From: Isoperla grammatica
Taxonomy: Eukaryota > Arthropoda > Insecta > Plecoptera > Perlodidae
Length of the DNA stretch: 64,000 nucleotides
NCBI GenBank assembly: GCA_945910005.1
Contig: OX246745.1
Coordinates: 42,921,037 to 42,985,036, forward strand
Reading direction: 5' to 3'
Below, piece after piece: positions 48,401 to 62,600 of the stretch (within the stretch, counting starts at the first letter, position 1; each line of letters opens with the position of its first letter). The position numbers and the translations under genes are program-made. The notes under the pieces were generated by a model. That model ran no database searches. It worked only from the letters and a program-made list of their open reading frames with translations, and had not been told where the DNA came from.

Positions 48401-51400
48401 CAGTGAAGCATCGCCTGTACCATAGCATATGTACAGTCAGTGAAGCTCCCACATCGCCTGTACCATAGCATATGTCAAGTCAGTGAAGCTCCCACATCGC
48501 CTGGTCCATAGCATATGTCAAGTCAGTGTAGCATCGCCTGTACCATAGCATATATCAAGTCAGTGAAGCATCACCTGTACCATAGCATATGTAAAGTCAG
48601 TGAAGCATCGCCTGTACAATAGCATATGTCAAGTCAGTGAAGCATCGCCCGTACCATAGCATATGTCAAGTCAGTGAAGCATCGCCCGTACCATAGCATA
48701 TGTCAAGTCAGTGTAGCATCGCCTGTACCATAGCATATGTACAGTCAGTGAAGCTCCCACATCGCCTGTACCATAGCATATGTCAATTCAGTGAAGCTCC
48801 CACATCGCCTGGTCCATAGCATATGTCAAGTCAGTGAAGCATCACCTGTAACATAGCATATGTCAAGTCAGTAAAGCTCCCACATCGCCTGTACCATAGC
48901 ATATGTCAATTCAGTGTAGCATCGCTTGTATTATAGCATATATCAAGTCAGTGAAGCTTCCACATCGCGTGTACCATAGCATATGTCAAGTCAGTGAAGC
49001 TTAACCTGTACCATAGCATATATCAAGTCAGTGTAGCATCGCCTGTACCATAGCATATGTCAAGTCAGTGAAGCATCACCTGTACCAAAGCATATGTCAA
49101 GTCAGTGAAGCATCACCTGTACCAAAGCATATGTCAAGTCAGTGAAGCATCACCTGTACCATAGCATATGTCAAGTCAGTGAAGCTCCCACATCGCCTGT
49201 ACCATAGCATATGTCAAGTCAGTGAAGCTCCCACATCGCCTGTACAATGGCATATTTCAAGTCAGTGAAGCTCCCACATCGCCCGTACCATAGCATATGT
49301 CAAGTCAGTGAAGCATCACCTGTACCATAACATATGTCAAGTCAGTGAAGCTCCCACATCGCCTGTACCAAGCATATGTCAAGTCAGTGAAGCTCCCACA
49401 TCGCCCGTACCATAGCATATGTCAAGTCAGTGAAGCTCCCACATCGCCTGTACAATGGCATATTTCAAGTCAGTGAAGCTCCCACATCGCCCGTACCATA
49501 GCATATGTCAAGTCAATGAAGCTTCAACATCGCCCGTACCATAGCATATGTCAAGTCAGTGAAGCATCACCTGTACCATAGCATATGTCAAGTCAGTGAA
49601 GCATCACCTGTACCATAGCATACGTCAAGTCAGTGAAGTTCCCACATCGCCTCTACCACAGCATATGTCAAGTCAGTGAAGCATCACCTGTACCATAGCA
49701 TATGTCAAGTCAGTGAAGCATCACCTGTACCATAACATATGTCGAGTCAGTGAAGCTCCCACATCGCCTGTACAATAGCATATATCAAGTCAGTGAAGCT
49801 CCCACATCGCCTGAACCACAGCATAAGTCAAGTCAGTGTAGCATCACCTGTACCATAGCATATGTCAAGTCAGTGAAGTATCACCTGTACCATAGCATAT
49901 GTCAAGTCAGTGAAGCTCCCACATCGCATGTTCCATAGCATATGTCAAGTCAGTGTAGCATCACCTGTACCATAGCATATGTCAAGTCAGTGTAGCATCG
50001 CCTGTACCATAGCATATGTCAAGTCAGTGAAGTATCACCTGTACCAAAGCATATGTCAAGTCAGTAAAGCTCCCACATCGCCTGTACCGTAGCATATGTC
50101 AATAAGGGGAAGCTCCCACATCGCCTGTACCATAGCATATGTCAAGTCAGTGAAGCATCACCTGTACCATAGCATATGTCAAGTCAGTGAAGCATCACCT
50201 TTACCATAGCATATATCAAGTCAGTGAAGCATCACCTGTACCAAAGCATATGTCAAGTCAGTGAAGCATCACCTGTACCATAGCATATGTCAAGTCAGTG
50301 AAGCTCGCACATCGCCTGTACCATAGCATATGTCAAGTCAGTGAAGCTCCCACATCGCCTGTACAATGGCATATTTCAAGTCAGTGAAGCTCCCACATCG
50401 CCCGTACCATAGCATATGTCAAGTCAGTGAAGCATCACCTGTACCATAACATATGTCAAGTCAGTGAAGCTCCCACATCGCCTGTACCAAGCATATGTCA
50501 AGTCAGTGAAGCTCCCACATCGCCCGTACCATAGCATATGTCAAGTCAGTGAAGCTCCCACATCGCCTGTACCAAGCATATGTCAAGTCAGTGAAGCTCC
50601 CACATCGCCCGTACCATAGCATATGTCAAGTCAGTGAAGCTCCCACATCGCCTGTACAATGGCATATTTCAAGTCAGTGAAGCTCCCACATCGCCCGTAC
50701 CATAGCATATGTCAAGTCAATGAAGCTTCAACATCGCCCGTACCATAGCATATGTCAAGTCAGTGAAGCATCACCTGTACCAAAGCATATGTCAAGTCAG
50801 TGAAGCATCACCTGTACCAAAGCATATGTCAAGTCAGTGAAGCATCACCTGTACCATAGCATATGTCAAGTCAGTGAAGCTCCCACATCGCCTGTACCAT
50901 AGCATATGTCAAGTCAGTGAAGCTCCCACATCGCCTGTACAATGGCATATTTCAAGTCAGTGAAGCTCCCACATCGCCCGTACCATAGCATATGTCAAGT
51001 CAGTGAAGCATCACCTGTACCATAACATATGTCAAGTCAGTGAAGCTCCCACATCGCCTGTACCAAGCATATGTCAAGTCAGTGAAGCTCCCACATCGCC
51101 CGTACCATAGCATATGTCAAGTCAGTGAAGCTCCCACATCGCCTGTACAATGGCATATTTCAAGTCAGTGAAGCTCCCACATCGCCCGTACCATAGCATA
51201 TGTCAAGTCAATGAAGCTTCAACATCGCCCGTACCATAGCATATGTCAAGTCAGTGAAGCATCACCTGTACCATAGCATATGTCAAGTCAGTGAAGCATC
51301 ACCTGTACCATAGCATACGTCAAGTCAGTGAAGTTCCCACATCGCCTCTACCACAGCATATGTCAAGTCAGTGAAGCATCACCTGTACCATAGCATATGT

Positions 51401-54400
51401 CAAGTCAGTGAAGCATCACCTGTACCATAACATATGTCGAGTCAGTGAAGCTCCCACATCGCCTGTATCATAGCATATGTCAAGTTAGTGAAGCTCCCAC
51501 ATCGCCTGTACCATAGCATATGTCAAGTCAGTGTAGCATCACCTGTAACATAGCACATGTCAAGTCAGTGTAGCATCACCTGTATCATAGCATATGTCAA
51601 GTTAGTGAAGCTCCCACATCGCCTGTACCATAGCATATGTCAAGTCAGTGAAGCTCCCACATCGCCTGTACCATAGCATAAGTCAAGTCAGTGAAGTATC
51701 ACCTGTACCAAAGCATATGTCAAGTCAGTAAAGCTCCCACATCGCCTGTACCGTAGCATATGTCAATAAGGGGAAGCTCCCACATTGCCTGTACCATAGC
51801 ATATGTCAAGTCAGTGAAGCATCACCTGTACCATAGCATATGTCAAGTCAGTGTAACATCACCTGTAACATAGCATATGTCAAGTCAGTGTAATATCACC
51901 TGTATCATAGCATATGTCAAGTTAGTGAAGCTCCCACATATGTCAAGTCAGTGAAGCTCCCACATCGCCTGTACCATAGCATATGTCAAGTTAGTGAAGC
52001 TCCCACATCGCCTGTACCATAGCATATGTCAATTCAGTGTAGCATCACCTGTAACATAGCATATGTCATGTCAGTGTAGCATCACCTGTATCATAACATA
52101 TGTCAAGTTAGTGAAGCTCCCACATCGCCTGTACCATAGCATATGTCAAGTCAGTGTAGCATCACCTGTAACATAGCATATGTCAAGTCAGTGTAGCATC
52201 ACCTGTATCATAGCATATGTACAGTCAGTGAAGCTCCCACATCGCCTGTACCATAGCATATGTCAAGTCAGTGAAGCTCCCACATCGCCTGGTCCATAGC
52301 ATATGTCAAGTCAGTGAAGTATCACCTGTAACATAGCATATGTCAAGTCAGTGAAGCTCCCACATCGCCTGTACCATAGCATATGTCAAGTCAGTGTAGC
52401 ATCACCTGTACCATAGCATATGTCAAGTCAGTGTAGCATCACCTGTTTCATAGCATATGTCAAGTCAGTGTAGCATCACCTATACCATAGCATATGTCAA
52501 GTCAGTGAAGCATCACCTGTACCACAGCATATGTCAAGTCAGTGAAGCATCACCTGTACCATAGCATATGTCAAGTCAGTGAAACTCAAACATCGCCTGT
52601 ACCATAGCATATGTCAAGTAAGAGTAGCATCGCCTGTACCATAGCATATGTCAAGTCAGTGAAGCATCACTTGAACCATAGCATATATCAAGTCAGTGTA
52701 GCTCCCACATCGCCTGTACCATAGCATATGTCAAGTCAGTGTAGCATCACCTGTACCAAAGCATATGTCAAGTCAGTGAAGCATCACTTGAACCATAGCA
52801 TATGTCAAGTCAGTGTAGCATCACCTGAACCATAGCATATGTCAAGTCAGTAAAGCATCACCTGAACCATAGCATATGTCAAGTCAGTGAAGCATCACCT
52901 AAACCATAGCATATGTCAAGTCAGTGAAGCATCACCTGAACCATAGCATATGTCAAGTCAGTAAAGCTCCCACATCGCCTGTACAATAGCATATGTCAAG
53001 TCAGTGTAGCATCACCTGTACCATAGCATATGTCAAGTCAGTGAAGCATCGCCTGAACCATAGCAAATGTTAAGTCAGTGAAGCATCACCTGTACCATAG
53101 CATATGTCAAGTCAGTGAAGCTCTCACATCGCCTGTACCATAGCATATGTCAAGTCAGTGAAGCTTCCACATCGCCTCTACCATAGCATATGTCAAGTCA
53201 GTGAAGCATCGCCTGTACCATAGCATATGTCAAGTCAGTAAAGCATCACCTGTACCATAGCATATGTCAAGTCAGTGAAGCATCACTTGAACTATAGCAT
53301 ATGTCAAGTTAGTGAAGCTCTTACATCGCCTGTACCATAGCATATGTCAAGTCAGTGTAGTATCACCTGTACCATAGCATATGTCAAGTCAGTGAAACTC
53401 CCACATCGCCTGTACCATAGCATATGTCAAGTCAGTGAAGCAGCTCCTGTACCATAGCATATGTCAAGTCAGTGTAGCATCACCTGAACCATAGCATATG
53501 TCAAGTCAGTGAAGCATCGCCTGTACCATAGCATATGTCAAGTCAGTGAAGCAGCGCCTGTACCATAGCATATGTCAAATCAGTGAACAATCACCTATAC
53601 CATAGCATATGTCAAGTCAGTGAGGCATCGCCTGTACCATTTCATATTTCAAGTCAGCGAAGCTCCCACATCCTCTGTACCATAGCATATGTCAAGTCAG
53701 TGAAGCATCACCTGTACCATAGCATATGTCAAGTCAGTGAAGCATCGCCTGTAACATTGCATATGTCAAGTCAGTGTAGCTCCCACATCGCCTGTACCAT
53801 AGCATATGTCAAGTCAGTGAAGCATCGCCTGTACCATAGCATATGTCAAGTCAGTGAAGCAGCGCCTGTACCATAGCATATGTCAAGTCAGTGTAGCATC
53901 GCCTGTACCAAAGCATATGTCAAGTCAGTGAAGCATCACCTGTACCATAGCATATGTCAAGTCAGTGAAGCTTAACCTGTACCATAGCATAAGTGTAGTC
54001 AGTGTAGCTCCCACATCGCCTGTACCATAGCATATGTCAAGTCAGTGAAGCATCGCCTGTACCATAGCATATGTCAAGTCAGTGAAGCATCGCCTGTACC
54101 ATAGCATATGTCAAGTCAGTGAAGCAGCGCCTGTACCATAGCATATGTCAAGTCAGTGTAGCATCGCCTGTACCATAGCATATGTCAAGTCAGTGAAGCT
54201 CCCACATCGCCTGTACCATAGCATATGTCAAGTCAGTGAAGAATCACCTGTACCATAGCATATGTCAAGTCAGTGAAGCATCGCCTGTACCATAGCATAT
54301 GTCAAGTCAGTGAAGAATCACCTGTACCATAGCATATGTCAAGTCAGTGAAGCATCGCCTGTACCATAGCATATGTCAAGTCAGTGAAGCTCCCACATCG

Positions 54401-56639
54401 CCTGTACCAAAGCATATGTCAAGTCAGTGAAGCATCGCCTGTACTATAGCATATGTCAAGTCAGTAAAGCTCCCACTTCGCCTGTACCGTAGCATATGTC
54501 AAGTTAGTGAAGCTCCGACATCGCCCTTACCATAGCATATGTCAAGTCAGTGAAGCATCACCTGTACCATAGCATATGTCAAGTCAGTGAAGTATCACCT
54601 GTACCATAGCATATGTCAAGTCAGTGAAGCATCACCTGTACCATAGCATATGTCAAGTCAGTGAATCATCACCTGTACCATAGCATATGTCAAGTCAGTG
54701 AATCATCACCTGTACCATAGCATATGTCAAGTCGGTGTTGTTCCCACATCGCCTTTACTATAGCATATGTCAAGTCGGTGATGCTCTTACATCGCCTGTA
54801 CCATAGCATATGTCAAGTCAGTGAAGCTCCCACATCGCCTGTACCATAGCATATGTCAAGTCAGTGAAGCACCACCTGTTCCATAGCATATGTCCAGTCA
54901 GTGTATCATCACCTGAACCATAGCATATGTCAAGTCAGTGAAGCTCCCACATCGCCTGTACCATAGCATATGTCAAGTCAGTGAAGCATCGCTTGTACCA
55001 TAGCATATGTCAAGTCAGTGAAGCTTCCACATCGCGTGTACCATAGCATATGTCAAGTCAGTGAAGCATCACCTGAACCATAGCATATGTCAAGTCAGTG
55101 AAGCATCACCTGAACCATAGCATATGTCAAGTCAGTAAAGCTCCCACATCGCCTGTACAATAGCATATGTAAAGTCAGTGTAGCATCACCTGTACCATAG
55201 CATATGTCAAGTCAGTGAAGCATCGCCTGTACCATAGCATATGTTAAGTCAGTGAAGCATCGCCTGTACCATAGCATATGTCAAGTCAGTGAAGCATCGC
55301 CTGTACCATAGCATATGTCAAGTCAGTAAAGCATCACCTGTACCATAGCATATGTCAAGTCAGTGAAGCATCGCCTGTACCATAGCATATGTCAAGTCAG
55401 TAAAGCATCACCTGTACCATAGCATATGTCAAGTCAGTGAAGCATCGCCTGTACCATAGCATATGTCAAGTCAGTAAAGCATCACCTGTACCATAGCATA
55501 TGTCAAGTCAGTGAAGCATCGCCTGTACCATAGCATATGTCAAGTCAGTAAAGCATCACCTGTACCATAGCATATGTCAAGTCAGTGAAGCATCGCCTGT
55601 ACCATAGCATATGTTAAGTCAGTGAAGCATCGCCTGTACCATAGCATATGTCAAGTCAGTAAAGCATCACCTGTACCATAGCATATGTAAAGTCAGTGAA
55701 GCATCGCCTGTACCATAGCATATGTCAAGTCAGTAAAGCATCACCTGTACCATAGCATATGTCAAGTCAGTGAAGCATCGCCTGTACCATAGCATATGTC
55801 AAGTCAGTAAAGCATCACCTGTACCATAGCATATGTCAAGTCAGTGAAGCATCACTTGAACTATAGCATATGTCAAGTTAGTGAAGCTCTTACATCGCCT
55901 GTACCATAGCATATGTCAAGTCAGTGTAGTATCACCTGTACCATAGCATATGTCAAGTCAGTGAAACTCCCACATCGCCTGTACCATAGCATATGTCAAG
56001 TCAGTGAAGCAGCTCCTGTACCATAGCATATGTCAAGTCAGTGTAGCATCACCTGAACCATAGCATATGTCAAGTCAGTGAAGCATCGCCTGTACCATAG
56101 CATATGTCAAGTCAGTGAAGCAGCGCCTGTACCATAGCATATGTCAAGTCAGTGAAGCATCGCCTGTACCATAGCATATGTCAAGTCAGAGAAGCATCGC
56201 CTGTACCATAGCATATGTTAAGTCAGTGAAGCATTGCCTGTACCATAGCATATGTCAAGTCAGTAAAGCATCACCTGTACCATAGCATATGTCAAGTCAG
56301 TAAAGCATCGCCTGTACCATAGCATATGTCAAGTCAGTAAAGCATCACCTGTACCATAGCATATGTCAAGTCAGTGAAGCATCACTTGAACTATAGCATA
56401 TGTCAAGTTAGTGAAGCTCTTACATCGCCTGTACCATAGCATATGTCAAGTCAGTGTAGTATCACCTGTACCATAGCATATGTCAAGTCAGTGAAACTCC
56501 CACATCGCCTGTACCATAGCATATGTCAAGTCAGTGAAGCAGCTCCTGTACCATAGCATATGTCAAGTCAGTGTAGCATCACCTGAACCATAGCATATGT
56601 CAAGTCAGTGAAGCATCGCCTGTACCATAGCATATGTCA

Positions 56640-59600
56640 AGTCAGTGAAGCATCGCCTGTACCATAGCATATGTCAAGTCAGTGAAGCTTCACCTGTACC
56701 ATAGCATATGTCAAGTCAGTGTAGCATCGCCTGTACCAAAGCATATGTCAAGTCAGTGAAGCATCACCTGTACTATAGCATATGTCAAGTCAGTAAAGGT
56801 CCCACTTCGCTGTACCGTAGCATATGTCAAGTTAGTGAAGCTCCGACATCGCTTGTACCATAGCATATGTCAAGTCAGTGAAGCATCACCTGTACCATAG
56901 CATATGTCAAGTCAATGAAGTATCACCTGTACCATAGCATATGTCAAGTCAGTGAAGCATCACCTGTACCATAGCATATGTCAAGTAAGTGAAGAATCTC
57001 CTGTACAATAGCATATGTCAAGTCAGTGAAGCATCGCCCGTACCATAGCATATGTCAAGTCAGTGTAGCATCACCTGTACCATAGCATATGTCAAGTCAG
57101 TGAAGAATCTCCTGTACAATAGCATATGTCAAGTCAATGAAGTATCACCTGTACCATAGCATATGTCAAGTCAGTGAAGCATCGCCTGTACCATAGCATA
57201 TGTCAAGTCAGTGAAGCATCGCCTGTACCATAGCATATGTCAAGTCAGTGAAACTCCCACATCGCCTGTACCATAGCATATGTCAAGTCAGTGAAGCTCT
57301 CACATCGCCTGTACCATAGCATATGTCAAGTCAGTGAAGCTCCCACATCGCCTGTACCATAGCATATGTTAAGTCAGTGAAGCATCGCCTGTACCATAGC
57401 ATATGTCAAGTCAGTGAAGCATCGCCTGTACCATAGCATATGTCAAGTCAGTGAAACTCCCACATCGCCTGTACCATAGCATATGTCAAGTCAGTGAAGC
57501 TCCCACATCGCCTGTACAATGGCATATTTCAAGTCAGTGAAGCTCCCACATCGCCCGTACCATAGCATATGTCAAGTCAGTGAAGCATCGCCTGTACCAC
57601 AGCATATGTAAAGTCAGTGAAGCATCGCCTGTACCATAGCATATGTCAAGTCAGTGAAGCTCCCACATCGCCCGTACCATAGCATATGTCAAGTCAGTGA
57701 AGCTCCCACATCGCCCGTACCATAGCATATGTCAAGTCAGTGAAGCTCCCACATCGCCTGTACAATGGCATATTTCAAGTCAGTGAAGCTCCCACATCGC
57801 CCGTACCATAGCATATGTCAAGTCAATGAAGCTTCAACATCGCCCGTACCATAGCATATGTCAAGTCAGTGAAGCATCACCTGTACCATAGCATATGTCA
57901 AGTCAGTGAAACATCACCTGTACCATAGCATACGTCAAGTCAGTGAAGTTCCCACATCGCCTCTACCACAGCATATGTCAAGTCAGTGAAGCATCACCTG
58001 TACCATAGCATATGTCAAGTCAGTGAAGCATCACCTGTACCATAACATATGTCAAGTCAGTGAAGCTCCCACATCGCCTGTACAATAGCATATATCAAGT
58101 CAGTGAAGCTCCCACATCGCCTGAACCATAGCATAAGTCAAGTCAGTGTAGCATCACCTGTACCATAGCATATGTCAAGTCAGTGAAGTATCACCTGTAC
58201 CATAGCATATGTCAAGTCAGTGAAGCTCCCACATCGCATGTTCCATAGCATATGTCAAGTCAGTGTAGCATCACCTGTACCATAGCATATGTCAAGTCAG
58301 TGTAGCATCGCCTGTACCATAGCATATGTCAAGTCAGTGAAGTATCACCTGTACCAAAGCATATGTCAAGTCAGTAAAGCTCCCACATCGCCTGTACCGT
58401 AGCATATGTCAATAAGGGGAAGCTCCCACATCGCCTGTACCATAGCATATGTCAAGTCAGTGAAGCATCACCTGTACCATAGCATATGTCAAGTCAGTGA
58501 AGCATCACCTTAACCATAGCATATGTCAAGTCAGTGAAGCTCCCACATCGCCTGTATCATAGCATATGTCAAGTTAGTGAAGCTCCCACATCGCCTGTAC
58601 CATAGCATATGTCAAGTCAGTGTAGCATCACCTGTAACATAGCACATGTCAAGTCAGTGTAGCATCACCTGTATCATAGCATATGTCAAGTTAGTGAAGC
58701 TCCCACATCGCCTGTACCATAGCATATGTCAAGTCAGTGAAGCTCCCACATCGCCTGTACCATAGCATAAGTCAAGTCAGTGAAGTATCACCTGTACCAA
58801 AGCATATGTCAAGTCAGTAAAGCTCCCACATCGCCTGTACCGTAGCATATGTCAATAAGGGGAAGCTCCCACATTGCCTGTACCATAGCATATGTCAAGT
58901 CAGTGAAGCATCACCTGTACCATAGCATATGTCAAGTCAGTGTAACATCACCTGTAACATAGCATATGTCAAGTCAGTGTAATATCACCTGTATCATAGC
59001 ATATGTCAAGTTAGTGAAGCTCCCACATCGCCTGTACCATAGCATATGTCAAGTCAGTGAAGCTCCCACATCGCCTGTACCATAGCATATGTCAAGTTAG
59101 TGAAGCTCCCACATCGCCTGTACCATAGCATATGTCAATTCAGTGTAGCATCACCTGTAACATAGCATATGTCAAGTCAGTTTAGCATCACCTGTATCAT
59201 AACATATGTCAAGTTAGTGAAGCTCCCACATCGCCTGTACCATAGCATATGTCAAGTCAGTGTAGCATCACCTGTAACATAGCATATGTCAAGTCAGTGT
59301 AGCATCACCTGTATCATAGCATATGTACAGTCAGTGAAGCTCCCACATCGCCTGTACCATAGCATATGTCAAGTCAGTGAAGCTCCCACATCGCCTGGTC
59401 CATAGCATATGTCAAGTCAGTGAAGTATCACCTGTAACATAGCATATGTCAAATCAGTGAAGCTCCCACATCGCCTGTACCATAGCATATGTCAAGTCAG
59501 TGTAGCATCACCTGTACCATAGCATATGTCAAGTCACTGTAGCATCACCTGTTTCATAGCATATGTCAAGTCAGTGTAGCATCACCTGTACCATAGCTTA

Positions 59601-62600
59601 TGTCAAGTCAGTGAAGCATCGCCTGTACCATAGAATATGTCAAGTCAGTACAGCATCACCTATACCATAGCGTATGTCAAGTCAGTGAAGCATCACCTGT
59701 ACCACAGCATATGTCAAGTCAGTGAAGCATCACCTGTACCATAGCATATGTCAAGTCAGTGAAACTCAAACATCGCCTGTACCATAGCATATGTCAAGTA
59801 AGAGTAGCATCGCCTGTACCATAGCATATGTCAAGTCAGTGAAGCATCACTTGAACCATAGCATATATCAAGTCAGTGTAGCTCCCACATCGCCTGTACC
59901 ATAGCATATGTCAAGTCAGTGTAGCATCACCTGTACCATAGCATATGTCAAGTCAGTGAAGCATCACTTGAACCATAGCATATGTCAAGTCAGTGTAGCA
60001 TCACCTGAACCATAGCATATGTCAAGTCAGTAAAGCATCACCTGAACCATAGCATATGTCAAGTCAGTGAAGCATCACCTGAACCATAGCATATGTCAAG
60101 TCAGTGAAGCATCACCTGAACCATAGCATATGTCAAGTCAGTAAAGCTCCCACATCGCCTGTACTATAGCATATGTCAAGTCAGTAAAGCTCCCACTTCG
60201 CCTGTACTATAGCATATGTCAAGTTAGTGAAGCTCCGACATCGCCCTTACCATAGCATATGTCAAGTCAGTGAAGCATCACCTGTACCATAGCATATGTC
60301 AAGTCAGTGAAGTATCACCTGTACCATAGCATATGTCAAGTCAGTGAAGCATCACCTGTACCGTAGCATATGTCAAGTCAGTGAAGCATCGCCTTTACCA
60401 TAGCATATGTCAAGTCAGTGAATCATCACCTGTACCATTGCATATGTCAAGTCAGTGAAGCATCACCTGTACCATAGCATATGTCAAGTCAGTGAATCAT
60501 CACCTGTACCATAGCATATGTCAAGTCAGTGAAGCATCGCCTGTACCATAGCATATGTCAAGTCAGTGAAGCTTCACCTGTACCATAGCATATGTCAAGT
60601 CAGTGTAGCATCGCCTGTACCAAAGCATATGTCAAGTCAGTGAAGCATCACCTGTACTATAGCATATGTCAAGTCAGTAAAGGTCCCACTTCGCTGTACC
60701 GTAGCATATGTCAAGTTAGTGAAGCTCCGACATCGCTTGTACCATAGCATATGTCAAGTCAGTGAAGCATCACCTGTACCATAGCATATGTCAAGTCAAT
60801 GAAGTATCACCTGTACCATAGCATATGTCAAGTCAGTGAAGCATCACCTGTACCATAGCATATGTCAAGTAAGTGAAGAATCTCCTGTACAATAGCATAT
60901 GTCAAGTCAGTGAAGCATCGCCCGTACCATAGCATATGTCAAGTCAGTGTAGCATCACCTGTACCATAGCATATGTCAAGTCAGTGAAGAATCTCCTGTA
61001 CAATAGCATATGTCAAGTCAATGAAGTATCACCTGTACCATAGCATATGTCAAGTCAGTGAAGCATCGCCTGTACCATAGCATATGTCAAGTCAGTGAAG
61101 CATCGCCTGTACCATAGCATATGTCAAGTCAGTGAAACTCCCACATCGCCTGTACCATAGCATATGTCAAGTCAGTGAAGCATCGCCTGTACCATAGCAT
61201 ATGTCAAGTCAGTGAAACTCCCACATCGCCTGTACCATAGCATATGTCAAGTCAGTGAAGCTCTCACATCGCCTGTACCATAGCATATGTCAAGTCAGTG
61301 AAGCTCCCACATCGCCTGTACCATAGCATATGTTAAGTCAGTGAAGCATCGCCTGTACCATAGCATATGTCAAGTCAGTGAAGCATCGCCTGTACCATAG
61401 CATATGTCAAGTCAGTGAAACTCCCACATCGCCTGTACCATAGCATATGTCAAGTCAGTGAAGCTCCCACATCGCCTGTACAATGGCATATTTCAAGTCA
61501 GTGAAGCTCCCACATCGCCCGTACCATAGCATATGTCAAGTCAGTGAAGCATCGCCTGTACCACAGCATATGTAAAGTCAGTGAAGCATCGCCTGTACCA
61601 TAGCATATGTCAAGTCAGTGAAGCATCGCCTGTACCATAGCATATGTCAAGTCAGTGAAACTCCCACATCGCCTGTACCATAGCATATGTCAAGTCAGTG
61701 AAGCTCCCACATCGCCTGTACAATGGCATATTTCAAGTCAGTGAAGCTCCCACATCGCCTGTACCATAGCATATGTCAAGTCAGTGAAGCTCCCACATCG
61801 CCCGTACCATAGCATATGTCAAGTCAGTGAAGCTCCCACATCGCCCGTACCATAGCATATGTCAAGTCAGTGAAGCTCCCACATCGCCTGTACAATGGCA
61901 TATTTCAAGTCAGTGAAGCTCCCACATCGCCCGTACCATAGCATATGTCAAGTCAATGAAGCTTCAACATCGCCCGTACCATAGCATATGTCAAGTCAGT
62001 GAAGCATCACCTGTACCATAGCATATGTCAAGTCAGTGAAACATCACCTGTACCATAGCATACGTCAAGTCAGTGAAGTTCCCACATCGCCTCTACCACA
62101 GCATATGTCAAGTCAGTGAAGCATCACCTGTACCATAGCATATGTCAAGTCAGTGAAGCATCACCTGTACCATAACATATGTCAAGTCAGTGAAGCTCCC
62201 ACATCGCCTGTACAATAGCATATATCAAGTCAGTGAAGCTCCCACATCGCCTGAACCATAGCATAAGTCAAGTCAGTGTAGCATCACCTGTACCATAGCA
62301 TATGTCAAGTCAGTGAAGTATCACCTGTACCATAGCATATGTCAAGTCAGTGAAGCTCCCACATCGCATGTTCCATAGCATATGTCAAGTCAGTGTAGCA
62401 TCACCTGTACCATAGCATATGTCAAGTCAGTGTAGCATCGCCTGTACCATAGCATATGTCAAGTCAGTGAAGTATCACCTGTACCAAAGCATATGTCAAG
62501 TCAGTAAAGCTCCCACATCGCCTGTACCGTAGCATATGTCAATAAGGGGAAGCTCCCACATCGCCTGTACCATAGCATATGTCAAGTCAGTGAAGCATCA

